A program made the translations under genes and the position numbers. DNA of 40,235 nucleotides from Clostridium sardiniense. GTDB lineage: Bacteria > Bacillota > Clostridia > Clostridiales > Clostridiaceae. A model generated the notes under the pieces. It was not told where the DNA came from, ran no database searches, and saw nothing but the letters and a program-made list of their open reading frames with translations. Within the stretch, counting starts at the first letter, position 1; each line of letters starts with the position of its first letter. Below, piece by piece: positions 32,072 to 39,807 of the stretch. The stretch is taken from NCBI RefSeq assembly GCF_016907995.1, contig NZ_JAFBDA010000029.1, positions 1 to 40,235 of the forward strand, given 5' to 3'.

Positions 32072-32758
32072 GTGTTACACAAAAGATTAAAACAAGTAAT
32101 AAATGTAGCTTTAGTTGCATGTTCAATACTTGGAGCAGTTGTACTTGGAGGTTGTAGCGAGAAAACTAAACAGCCAACAAAAGCACAAGCACAAGAATTT
32201 GCAGATAAGGCAAATGAAGCAATTGCTGGTATGAAAAGTCATAATTCAGATGGAACGTACGAATTAAAAACATATGATAAGCAACCACCTAATACAGTTA
32301 AAGCTACAATGGTTAGAGATGTTGATGGAGATACTATTGTTGTAAAAGATAATGGTGGTGAAAAGAAGATAAGGTTTCTATTAGTGGATACTCCAGAGAC
32401 AGTAAAACCAGAAACACCTGTACAGCCATTTGGAGAAAAAGCAAAAGATTTTACAAAACAGGCTTTACCCAAGGATTCAGATATTTATGTGGAATATGGA
32501 AAATCAAAATCAGATAAATATGGAAGGTGTTTAGGTTTCATTTATTATAAAAATAAGAATACTGGAAAATGGACTATGCTAAATGAGGAATTAGTTGCAA
32601 AGGGTTTAGCAAGAGTAGGTTATATTTATAAAGATAAAGAACATTTACAAGATTTAGATAGAGCACAAGATTATGCTAAAGAAGAAAAATTAAATATTTG
32701 GAGTAAAGCAGGATATGTAACTAATAAAGGTTATAACCCAGAAGTATTTAAGAATTAG
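32072..32758 (+). CDS. nuc: Thermonuclease (staphylococcal nuclease family) lipoprotein
   Basis: 228 residues starting at GTG 32072 behind AAGGGGGAT. A lipoprotein signal ends in the lipobox VLGGC (Cys28), so the enzyme is anchored outside the cell. The SNase core (about 76-215) has MVRDVDGDTIVV, Arg101 and Glu109 in RFLLVDTPET, and Arg152 in DKYGRCLGF: the three catalytic residues plus calcium-site acids. The final KAGYVTNKGYNPEVFKN is typical of the family. It degrades extracellular DNA or RNA. The 18-base start of a tiny ORF follows. Confidence 0.93.
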   Translation: MLHKRLKQVINVALVACSILGAVVLGGCSEKTKQPTKAQAQEFADKANEAIAGMKSHNSDGTYELKTYDKQPPNTVKATMVRDVDGDTIVVKDNGGEKKIRFLLVDTPETVKPETPVQPFGEKAKDFTKQALPKDSDIYVEYGKSKSDKYGRCLGFIYYKNKNTGKWTMLNEELVAKGLARVGYIYKDKEHLQDLDRAQDYAKEEKLNIWSKAGYVTNKGYNPEVFKN

Positions 32759-32969
32759 GTGATTTTAGATGAGAACATTTAATAGATATACTAGCAGATA
32801 ATATAAGTAGTTTGTTTTGTATCATAACAGATTCTATAAGATTTAGTAAATCTAAAAGGAAAGAGAAGAAGAGAAAAAAAACATGTAAGTCTAAATTTTT
32901 TTAGAAAATATGGCTATATGATTTTATATAATAAATATCAAAAGATATAAAGTAGGAGAGATAAATAAA

Positions 32970-33896
32970 ATGGGATTTTTTAGTTTAAAAGGAGTTTGTG
33001 ATGTCTGTGGAAAGGAGTATGGATTTAATAAATTCAAATATAAAGATGGATATTTATGTCCAGAGTGCAATAAGAAAGTTTTAAAAAGATTAAAACATAC
33101 TTCATTTAAAGTTACAATCGCAGAGGTAAAAGAAATAATGGAAAGCCTAGGTGAGCAATCAAATAGATGTGATGCTTGTGGAAAAGAGTTGGGAGCATTT
33201 TATAATAAATGTGCTGATGGGATAGTTTGTGGTACTTGTGCGAATATTGGTGTAAAGAAATTAGGAAAGACTTCATCAAAAGTATCATTAGCAGAATTAG
33301 CACCTTTTGTAGATGCTGAAAAACTATATCAAGAACATCTTCAAGAATTTACACCTACGAAAAAAATAGGAAGTTTTTTAGAAGTTGACGAAAATAAAGG
33401 AGAATGGTTAGTTCCAGATGGATTTTTCGGTGGAAAGAAGCATCCTAGAATATTTAAATTCAAAGATATAGTAAACTATGAATTATTAGTTAATGAAAGT
33501 AGTGTAGCTTCTGGCGGTGTAGGTAGGGCAATTGCAGGTGGTGTTCTATTTGGAGCTACTGGTGCAATAGTTGGAGGGGTTACAGGTAAGAAGCGTTCAA
33601 AAAATGTAATAGATTCTATGAAGATAAAAATTACAGTGGATGACTTACAATATCCAGTTGTGTATATTAATATTATAAGTAGTTCAACTAAGACAGATTC
33701 TATTCTATATAAACCACTAGAGAAACAAGCACAAGAATGTTTGTCTGTTTTAGATTTATTAGTAAATAAGTTCGCAAAGAATCAAGTATCAAATATACAA
33801 GATGATGGTAATAAGGATTTTATGTTCTGTAAAGAATGTGGAACAAAGATACCTAGAGACTCTAAATTCTGTAGTAATTGTGGAGAAAAAATTTAA
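32970..33896 (+). CDS. Multi-zinc-ribbon protein with DUF4428-type repeats and Gly zipper
   Basis: 308 residues. Two N-terminal zinc units of DUF4428 type (CDVCGKEYGFNKFKYKDGYLC...C, and CDACGKELGAFYNKCADGIV...C) each precede a short helical hairpin. A middle domain (about 130-180 and 210-260) looks beta-rich, interrupted by a Gly-zipper (ASGGVGRAIAGGVLFGATGA, IVGGVTG) at 180-205 that could contact membrane. The C-terminus is a zinc ribbon (CKECGTKIPRDSKFCSNCGE). Such proteins occur in Firmicute genomes and phages; no function known to me. Confidence 0.75.
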   Translation: MGFFSLKGVCDVCGKEYGFNKFKYKDGYLCPECNKKVLKRLKHTSFKVTIAEVKEIMESLGEQSNRCDACGKELGAFYNKCADGIVCGTCANIGVKKLGKTSSKVSLAELAPFVDAEKLYQEHLQEFTPTKKIGSFLEVDENKGEWLVPDGFFGGKKHPRIFKFKDIVNYELLVNESSVASGGVGRAIAGGVLFGATGAIVGGVTGKKRSKNVIDSMKIKITVDDLQYPVVYINIISSSTKTDSILYKPLEKQAQECLSVLDLLVNKFAKNQVSNIQDDGNKDFMFCKECGTKIPRDSKFCSNCGEKI

Positions 33897-33900
33897 ATAA

Positions 33901-33962
33901 ATTATATTGATTTCTCTTAAGTTTATGGTTAATTCTAAAAGTTTAAGAGAAATCAATATAAT
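33901..33962 (+). terminator. 20-bp perfect inverted repeat after the zinc-ribbon gene
   Basis: Arms at 33901-33920 and 33943-33962 are exact reverse complements (left arm starts ATTATATTGATTTC). The loop is 22 bases. Strong hairpin with no following U run. Confidence 0.65.
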
Positions 33963-34044
33963 AAATATATGGACTCCATAAGGAAATGAGGTGATTATAC
34001 TACTACAACACATATAATTTTATGATAAACGGAGGATAAGATCG

Positions 34045-35049
34045 ATGAAAAATATAATTAATAAAATAAATACAAAAGAATATAACTTTTTAAGTGAGAA
34101 TGAACATTTAGGAGATAACATTATACTATTGACATTGGGCGGATCTCACGCTTATGGTACAAATGTTGAAGGAAGTGATTTAGATATTAGGGGTATAGCT
34201 GTGGAAAGACCTAAAGAAATTATAGGATTATCTTCTTTTGAACAATTTGAAAATAGGGAAACTGATACAGTTATATATGGATTAAGAAAAGTAATATCGC
34301 TTATGCAAAATTGTAATCCTAATGTTATAGAAATGCTTGGGACAAAGGATAATCAATTAATTATATGTAATAAGTATGGTAACTTAATTAGAGATAATTT
34401 AGATTTATTTTTATCTAAAAAAGCAATTCATAGTTTTGGTGGATATGCAACTGCGCAATTAAGAAGATTACAAAATGCTTTGGCTAGAGATAGTTATCCT
34501 CAGGAGGAAAAAGAAAAGCATATATTAGATAGTATAAAAAATCAACTAAATAGCATAGAAGATAGATATAAAAACCTTGAGAATGGAAACTTAAAATTAT
34601 TTTTAGACAAGTCAGATAAAGAAGATATGGATCAAGAAATTTTTATGTCAATTAATATAAGTGATTATCCATTAAGAGATTTTAAAAATATTTATTCAGA
34701 AATGAATAATATAGTTAAAGATTATGGTAAATTAAATCATAGGAACTCTAAAAAGGATGAATTACATTTAAATAAACATGCTATGCATTTAATTAGACTT
34801 CTTATTATGGGAAAGGAAATATTAGAAGGTAAAGGAGTTAATACTTATAGAGGAAAAGAAAAAGATATGTTACTAGATATTAGATCAGGTAAATATACAT
34901 ATAATGAAATCTTTGAAATGGTTGATAAATATGATTCTGAATTTAAATATGCTGCTGAAAATACTAATTTACCTGAAAAGCCTAATTATAAAAAGATAGA
35001 AGAACTAGTTATGCAAATTAATAAGGAAGTGATTTTAAATGCAGATTAA
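34045..35049 (+). CDS. Nucleotidyltransferase (YcgL/COG3541-type, Pol-beta fold)
   Basis: 334 residues behind ACGGAGGAT. The Pol-beta nucleotidyltransferase motif GGSHAYGTNVEGSDLDIRG (32-50) has Gly-Ser and the metal Asp45 and Asp47. The remainder is helical, including an RGKEKDMLLDIRSG motif, like the COG3541 family of predicted nucleotidyltransferases found in phages and bacteria. Its target (RNA end or protein) is unknown. Its last codons overlap the CCA-enzyme start (35039), so the two are translationally coupled, which supports a shared RNA-related role. Confidence 0.85.
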   Translation: MKNIINKINTKEYNFLSENEHLGDNIILLTLGGSHAYGTNVEGSDLDIRGIAVERPKEIIGLSSFEQFENRETDTVIYGLRKVISLMQNCNPNVIEMLGTKDNQLIICNKYGNLIRDNLDLFLSKKAIHSFGGYATAQLRRLQNALARDSYPQEEKEKHILDSIKNQLNSIEDRYKNLENGNLKLFLDKSDKEDMDQEIFMSINISDYPLRDFKNIYSEMNNIVKDYGKLNHRNSKKDELHLNKHAMHLIRLLIMGKEILEGKGVNTYRGKEKDMLLDIRSGKYTYNEIFEMVDKYDSEFKYAAENTNLPEKPNYKKIEELVMQINKEVILNAD

Positions 35050-36364
35050 TATACCTACAGATGTAGAATTTATTATAAAAAAATTGCAAAATAATAATAA
35101 AAAGGCTTTTGTTGTAGGTGGCTGCGTAAGAGATAGCATTTTGGGAAGAGTACCTAAAGATTGGGATATTTGTACTAATGCTACACCAGAAGAGGTAATA
35201 AAGTTATTTAATAAAACTATACCTACAGGATTAAAACATGGGACTATCACTGTTATGATAAATAACGAGGGGTATGAAGTTGCAACCTTTAGAATAGAAG
35301 ATGATTATGATGATAGCAGACATCCAAATAAAGTTGAATTTGTAGATGATATAGTAAAAGATTTATCCAGGAGAGATTTAACAATAAATTCTATGGCTTA
35401 TAATTATGAAGATGGTTTAATAGATCCTTTTAATGGTTATATAGATATACTAAATAAGTTTATTAGAGCGGTTGGTGATCCTGATAAAAGATTTAATGAA
35501 GATGCATTAAGAATGTTAAGAGCAATTAGATTTTCAGCTCAATTAGGGTTTAAAATAGATGAAGAAACTAGAAACTCTATAAGAAAATTTAGTGATAAAA
35601 TAAAGTATATATCTGTAGAGAGGATCAGATGTGAGCTAGAGAAGATAATTATGTCTGATGCTTATAAAATAGATGATTTGGTTTCTTTAGGATTATTGAA
35701 ATATATAATACCAGAATTATGTGAATGCATAGATTTTAATCAAGACAATCCATATCATTGTTTTAATGTATATAAACATATAATAAATACGGTTTATTCT
35801 ATAGATAAAGAACCTCATTTAAAGTTAACTATGTTATTACATGATATATGTAAGCCACAGTGCAAAACTATAGACGAAAATGGAATAGGTCATTTCTATG
35901 GACACGCTGAATTATCTAGTGAAAAAGCAAAAGATATATTAAAGAGATTAAAGTATGATAATGAAACAATAAATAAAGTAACTACGCTTGTTAAATATCA
36001 TGATAGACAGATAGGCAAAAAGAAATCTATAAGGAAATTGTTAAGCGAAATAGGAGAAGATAATTTTAAAGATTTATTAAAAATAAAGCGTGCTGATATA
36101 TTTGGTCAAAATAAAGAATATCTTAATGTTAGATTAGATGAACTAGCTGAGATTAGGCTTAAATTAGATGAGGTTATAGAGCAGCAAGAATGTTTTACTA
36201 TTAAAGATTTAGCAATAAACGGAAGAGATTTAATAGATTTAGGAGTTGCAGAAGGTAAAGAGATAGGAGAATATTTAAATTGCTGCTTAGAAAGAGTGTT
36301 AGAAGATCCTAATTTAAATAATAAAAGTGATTTGATTAAGGCATGTAACAATAAATTATCTTAA
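35039..36364 (+). CDS. cca: CCA-adding tRNA nucleotidyltransferase with HD domain
   Basis: 441 residues. Class II CCA enzyme: head motif VVGGCVRDSILG with DWDICT (Asp41, Asp43 metal ligands), 'LSRRDLTINSMAYN' (109-122), and the EDALRMLRA base-selection motif (Glu154, Asp155, Arg158). An HD phosphohydrolase unit follows (MLLHDICKP, His268-Asp269), as in bacterial CCA enzymes of this length. It rebuilds the CCA 3' end of tRNAs. Full length with all motifs. No tRNA gene is in the window, so it would act on host or distant element tRNAs. Ribosome site AAGGAAGTGAT. Confidence 0.93.
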   Translation: MQINIPTDVEFIIKKLQNNNKKAFVVGGCVRDSILGRVPKDWDICTNATPEEVIKLFNKTIPTGLKHGTITVMINNEGYEVATFRIEDDYDDSRHPNKVEFVDDIVKDLSRRDLTINSMAYNYEDGLIDPFNGYIDILNKFIRAVGDPDKRFNEDALRMLRAIRFSAQLGFKIDEETRNSIRKFSDKIKYISVERIRCELEKIIMSDAYKIDDLVSLGLLKYIIPELCECIDFNQDNPYHCFNVYKHIINTVYSIDKEPHLKLTMLLHDICKPQCKTIDENGIGHFYGHAELSSEKAKDILKRLKYDNETINKVTTLVKYHDRQIGKKKSIRKLLSEIGEDNFKDLLKIKRADIFGQNKEYLNVRLDELAEIRLKLDEVIEQQECFTIKDLAINGRDLIDLGVAEGKEIGEYLNCCLERVLEDPNLNNKSDLIKACNNKLS

Positions 36365-36366
36365 TT

Positions 36367-36403
36367 AAAAAAGACTGATGAATTAATTACATCAGTCTTT
36401 TTT
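36367..36403 (+). terminator. Terminator of the nucleotidyltransferase-cca operon
   Basis: AAAAAAGACTGATG / CATCAGTCTTTTTT perfect 14-bp stem. Confidence 0.92.
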
Positions 36404-36677
36404 GTGGTGTAAAATTACCTATCTAGAAGGCTACATTTTAACAGTAAATGTGTATTTCAATTATTTACTGAATACAATAAAAATATACAATTAATAAAAT
36501 ACTTAGAATTTTTATATTAAATATATTTTGTTGCATATATATTTAATATAAAAAGAACTAAATATATTTTTAAATATAGATATTATAATATATAGGTTAA
36601 ATATGGTATAATATTAATTAGTAAAGGCTTAAAATTTAGGTGTATATTATATATCTATTATCAGAATGATCTATTGT

Positions 36678-36730
36678 TCCTCTCTCTTCTCGATATTATG
36701 GGGATTGAATGGTAAAAATAAAAGAGAGGA
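36678..36730 (+). promoter_or_regulatory. 5' leader with anti-Shine-Dalgarno and two UTR-pairing elements
   Basis: TCCTCTCT (36678-36685) is the exact complement of AGAGAGGA (36723-36730), the ribosome site of the next gene, so the leader can mask it. TCTCTTCTCGATA (36683-36695) and GGGATTGAATG (36701-36711) each have an exact complement beyond the gene, at 36988-37000 and 37007-37017. The upstream 36404-36677 is A+T-rich with TATAAT at 36607 but no clear -35. Confidence 0.7.
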
Positions 36731-36737
36731 GAAAACA

Positions 36738-36941
36738 ATGGATAAGAAAATAATCAACGTGTTAAATTTGTTTAACATAAAAGGATTTATGTTTATGGCT
36801 GCAGTAATGATATTTGTAGTTATAATAATCCTGATTAATAAAAATAAAGAAAATATAGATATAGAAATTGAGTTCTTTAAAATTTTTAAGTTCAAATATA
36901 GTACTTTAAATAAGAAAAAGAATAAAAAAAACAATGCTTAA
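36738..36941 (+). CDS. Small single-TM protein, 67 aa, possible RNA-controlled toxin
   Basis: ATG 36738 lies behind AGAGAGGAG. A short N-terminal part (MDKKIINVLNLFNIKG) precedes one membrane helix (FMFMAAVMIFVVIIILI). Then comes a charged cytoplasmic tail with EIEFFKIFKFKYSTLN and a Lys-rich end (NKKKNKKNNA). Size and topology resemble type I toxins and small holins. The stop codon lies inside a hairpin (CAATGCTTA at 36932-36940 with TAAGCATTG at 36951-36959). Its leader and the sequence after the stop are complementary at two separate sites. Toxicity is inferred only. Confidence 0.65.
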   Translation: MDKKIINVLNLFNIKGFMFMAAVMIFVVIIILINKNKENIDIEIEFFKIFKFKYSTLNKKKNKKNNA

Positions 36942-36987
36942 AGGCCAATCTAAGCATTGAATATGAAAATATACATTTTTTAAATTT

Positions 36988-37017
36988 TATCGAGAAGAGA
37001 ATAAATCATTCAATCCC
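36988..37017 (+). promoter_or_regulatory. 3' elements complementary to the leader of the small TM gene
   Basis: TATCGAGAAGAGA (36988-37000) and CATTCAATCCC (37007-37017) are exact reverse complements of 36683-36695 and 36701-36711. The order of the two is the same on both sides of the gene, so the two pairings are not nested and would tend to exclude each other or form a pseudoknot. Confidence 0.7.
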
Positions 37018-37118
37018 TTCCTTTACTTAATTATATATCAAATAAATAGTTTTGTATAGATATTACGTGTTATATTAGTATTATTAACAAAATTATTAAA
37101 TATATTCCGAGGTGTAAT

Positions 37119-37289
37119 ATGGATTTTAAGAATTTTTCATTCTCAAATAAAAAAACTACAGGTATATCTGTGATAAGAATTCTAATAGCCTTTTTATTAA
37201 TGTTCTATGCTATATCCTATAAAAGTTATGCTATAGGAGTTGTATCAGTAATTATTTCAGGACTATCTATATCAATAAGAGAAAATTAG
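37119..37289 (+). CDS. Small two-helix membrane protein, 56 aa
   Basis: ATG 37119 behind CGAGGTG. MDFKNFSFSNKKTTG then two hydrophobic helices (ISVIRILIAFLLMFYAIS; AIGVVSVIISGLSIS). A terminator follows at once. Unknown; with the 67-residue protein upstream it makes a second small membrane gene in this stretch. Confidence 0.65.
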   Translation: MDFKNFSFSNKKTTGISVIRILIAFLLMFYAISYKSYAIGVVSVIISGLSISIREN

Positions 37290-37311
37290 AGACCTATAGA
37301 GGTCTTTTTTT
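37290..37311 (+). terminator. Terminator of the 56-aa gene
   Basis: AGACCT-ATAG-AGGTCT followed by TTTTTT. Confidence 0.85.
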
Positions 37312-37355
37312 ATTTAGAAATTTAGTTAAATCTACGATTTTAAGTATAGTAAAAA

Positions 37356-37384
37356 GAACTGATACAATAATAAAGTATCAGTTC
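37356..37384. repeat. GAACTGATAC inverted repeat
   Basis: Perfect 10-bp arms GAACTGATAC / GTATCAGTTC with a 9-base loop, in the 270-base gap before the 37564 gene. A second small stem, TGTCTA / TAGACA, lies near 37442-37458. Nothing else is recognisable in the gap except the SOS-like box. Confidence 0.5.
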
Positions 37385-37507
37385 AGGTGAGATTTGTTTA
37401 AGAATCTATATCTTTAGGGAGAGATCCAATTCTAGATTGTGTGTCTAAATTATAGACATGTTATACATATTATATACAGGATTATAAAATAATATTGATT
37501 CATAAGC

Positions 37508-37519
37508 GAACTTATGTTC
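37508..37519. promoter_or_regulatory. LexA/DinR-like SOS box
   Basis: C-GAACTTATGTTC-T fits the Firmicute SOS box (CGAAC-N4-GTTC). It overlaps a possible weak promoter (TTGATT at 37495-37500, TCTAGT at 37518-37523) about 45 bases before the 37564 gene. Same 12-mer as at 11417-11428. Confidence 0.6.
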
Positions 37520-37563
37520 TAGTTAGAGTAGAATAAAGAACAGTTAAGTAGAGGAATTCATGA

Positions 37564-37915
37564 ATGGATCTAAAAAAGTATGGAATAATTAAATTGGAAT
37601 ATAAAAGAAATTTAGAGGGAAGTATAAATAGAATTATTGAGTACAAATCAAGTGATAGTATTTTTTATAAATGCTGCTAGTAATACCCCTTACAATGTTA
37701 TAAATATTAGTAATATGATAGATAAGAGTTATTTAAGTGGTAGAAATATAGAGTATATAGTTGATAATAACGAGATCAGACCAATTGGTATTATTAATGG
37801 TAATAGTAATTATATGAGATTTTATATAGTAAATGATGATGAAGTACTTGTTGATAGTATTATTAATACAATAGAAAAAGATATTTTAATAAAGTTAAGT
37901 CTTATAGAGAATTAA
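37564..37915 (+). pseudogene. Frameshifted (or slippage-read) small gene
   Basis: ATG 37564, with AGAGGAA as ribosome site, opens MDLKKYGIIKLEYKRNLEGS and RIIEYKSSDSIFYKCC, and stops at 37680. The second frame, from about 37661, reads FFINAASNTPYNVINISNMI, then 'YMRFYIVNDDEVLVDSIINT', to 37915. A one-base change in the six-T run (37661-37666) would join them as about 116 residues. Separate translation of the second part from TTG 37637 is possible but it lacks a ribosome site. Preceded by an SOS-like box. Confidence 0.6.
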
Positions 37916-38018
37916 ATTTCATACATTAATAAAATACTGAGAAATCATTTAACGTTTGTTATTGCATTTTCATATAATGAAATTGTATATAATATTTTGT
38001 TAAAGGAGAAAAAATATC

Positions 38019-38504
38019 ATGAAAATTAAAAAGATAGGTGCAATTATAGTATCTATTTTAGCAGTGTTTATAGTTGCTGGCTGCAGTAACCAATCATCGA
38101 CTCCATCAAAAGAAAACGTTGAAATTAATAATTCAGAAACAAAAGAAGAAGCAAAAACTCCTCCTATTTTAATTGATGATATCAATTTAGATATTTCAAT
38201 TAAAAAGCCTAATAGTATTGGAACAGTATATATGGATGCTGTATTAACTAATAATACAGATAAACCTATCAAATTTTGTAATATTACAGTATTATTAAAA
38301 GATAAAAATGAGAAAACATATCTTACATTTACAGATACAATAATGCAAAAAGAAAAGAGTGGTAAGACAGAATCTTTTGCACCCAAAACGGGAAAGAAAG
38401 AAGATATTGAAATATTAAAATATGAGTTTACAATACGTGGAGATGATGGAGAAGATATATATTTAGAATATGATACTAAATTAAAGGAGTATAGTTGGAA
38501 TTAA
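38019..38504 (+). CDS. Lipoprotein, 161 aa, DUF4352/FxLYD-like
   Basis: Signal with lipobox VAGC (Cys22) after MKIKKIGAIIVSILAVFIVA, so it is anchored on the outer face of the membrane. After a linker, the domain (about 50-155) has the immunoglobulin-like strand pattern of FxLYD/DUF4352 proteins (GTVYMDAVLTNNTDKPIKFC, NITVLLKDKN, SFAPKTGKKEDIE). Function unknown. Ribosome site AAAGGAG. Confidence 0.72.
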   Translation: MKIKKIGAIIVSILAVFIVAGCSNQSSTPSKENVEINNSETKEEAKTPPILIDDINLDISIKKPNSIGTVYMDAVLTNNTDKPIKFCNITVLLKDKNEKTYLTFTDTIMQKEKSGKTESFAPKTGKKEDIEILKYEFTIRGDDGEDIYLEYDTKLKEYSWN

Positions 38505-38584
38505 ATAATAAGAGCTGATTATATATTGATAAACAAAAGATAAAGCTTTATAAAATTAAATTATAAAATAATTAAAAAATAATA

Positions 38585-38613
38585 TTGACTTTTGAATAAT
38601 ATGAATATATAAT
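38585..38613 (+). promoter_or_regulatory. Promoter of rusA
   Basis: TTGACT (38585-38590), 17-bp spacer, TATAAT (38608-38613). Confidence 0.8.
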
Positions 38614-38678
38614 AATAAATGTATCAAGGATGTAACATAATAAATTACTTCCAAGCTACACTGAAAGGAGTAAAACAA

Positions 38679-39233
38679 TTGAATAAATTAAAATTAACTT
38701 GTAAGGATTTTATTTCAGTAAATCACTATATGGGATATAGAGCAGTAGGTAGACGAGTCATGGCATACAAACCAAAAGAAACAAAGGGATTTGAAAAAAG
38801 ATTTGGTGAGTATGTTAAAGAGGAAATAAAGAAACAAGAGTGGATTAAACCTAACAGCGGATTTATTATAATGGATGCTACGTTTTATTTTCCAAGAATT
38901 GATATGGATTGCAATAACTATTGGAAAGTATTACTTGATATACTAACAACAGTTAATGTATGGCAAGATGATAATATAGTTATGGAACACGTTAATAGAA
39001 TTTATTATGATAATAAAAACCCAAGAATAGAAATTGAAATTTATCCTTCTGAGACAGTAGGGATTTTTGATAGTAAAGAAGAGTATGACACATTTAAAGA
39101 AAGATGTACAAGTTGTACTAGATTCAAAAGAAATTGTTCTATACATAACAAAACATTAGAATCAAGAATTCAAGAATATATTATAAAGGAAGAAGGTAAA
39201 TGGGAATGTAGTAAATATAAAAAATTTAAATAA
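38679..39233 (+). CDS. rusA: RusA-type Holliday junction resolvase with Cys-rich tail
   Basis: 184 residues from TTG 38679, chosen because AAAGGAG (38664-38670) precedes it. The RusA core is clear: 'FYFPRIDMDCNNYWKVLLDI' and VWQDDNIV carry the acidic metal residues (Asp in DMD, the later Asp and DD) and the conserved Lys. RusA cuts four-way DNA junctions during recombination or late replication. After the core (about residue 125) is an added segment with CTSCTRFKRNCSIHN and WECSKY, probably a zinc site, not found in short RusA proteins. Fits a phage-type DNA-processing role with the ligase. Confidence 0.87.
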   Translation: MNKLKLTCKDFISVNHYMGYRAVGRRVMAYKPKETKGFEKRFGEYVKEEIKKQEWIKPNSGFIIMDATFYFPRIDMDCNNYWKVLLDILTTVNVWQDDNIVMEHVNRIYYDNKNPRIEIEIYPSETVGIFDSKEEYDTFKERCTSCTRFKRNCSIHNKTLESRIQEYIIKEEGKWECSKYKKFK

Positions 39234-39270
39234 GAAAATAAATAAAAAATAAGTGGGGTATAAAGCGGAT

Positions 39271-39690
39271 ATGAATCATAATGAAATTAAAAATTTAAAC
39301 TCCAAGGATACTGACATTAAGAATATAGAATTTATCTTTGAAAATAATGAGAGTACTAAAGTACCTAAGTCATCAATAAAACATTTTAGTATTGTTGATG
39401 GAGATTTAAAATGCAATGTAGTTTTGAATAGTGATATTGAGTATGAGGATATTTCAAGAAGATGCAAAACGCCTTTAGAAAGAATAAACTCTTTAAATGA
39501 TATAACGCAATTGAAGATTACAACGATGAACAATGAAGAACTTGAAATCAATATTGGTTGGTATGATAGAGAAGCAGATAACCCATATTACATGCCAATG
39601 AATAATGAACTTCAAACGTCAAAAATGCTTAGTTGGAATGAAATAGAATTAAACATATTAGATAACAAAATACATAGAGCAGTAACTTAA
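39271..39690 (+). CDS. Hypothetical protein, 139 aa
   Basis: ATG 39271 chosen because GTGGGGT (39253-39259) looks like its ribosome site rather than a start; AAAATAAATAAAAAA stands before it. Acidic, beta-rich (IKHFSIVDGDLKCNVVLNSD, LKITTMNNEELEINIGWYDR). Last plus-strand gene of the block. Confidence 0.6.
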   Translation: MNHNEIKNLNSKDTDIKNIEFIFENNESTKVPKSSIKHFSIVDGDLKCNVVLNSDIEYEDISRRCKTPLERINSLNDITQLKITTMNNEELEINIGWYDREADNPYYMPMNNELQTSKMLSWNEIELNILDNKIHRAVT

Positions 39691-39765
39691 AATAGAAATT
39701 TAATAATAAGTATATGTGGATAAGAATTAGATTGAAGAAGGTTTTAGAGAAGTATTTAAATAAAT

Positions 39766-39803
39766 AAAAAGAAAAACATTAATTTTTCAATGTTTTTCTT
39801 TTT
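39766..39803. terminator. Bidirectional terminator between convergent genes
   Basis: AAAAAGAAAAACATT / AATGTTTTTCTTTTT, perfect 15-bp stem, ends both the plus-strand block and the minus-strand gene. Confidence 0.9.
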
Positions 39804-39807
39804 ATTA

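Noticed and set aside
34045..36364. tRNA genes near the CCA enzyme
   Set aside because: No T-arm (GTTCRANYC) with a matching acceptor and anticodon arm was found on either strand.
36683..37017. Fst/par-type convergent antisense system
   Set aside because: In that system the shared elements are direct repeats on DNA; here they are inverted, so an opposite-strand RNA would copy rather than complement the leader.
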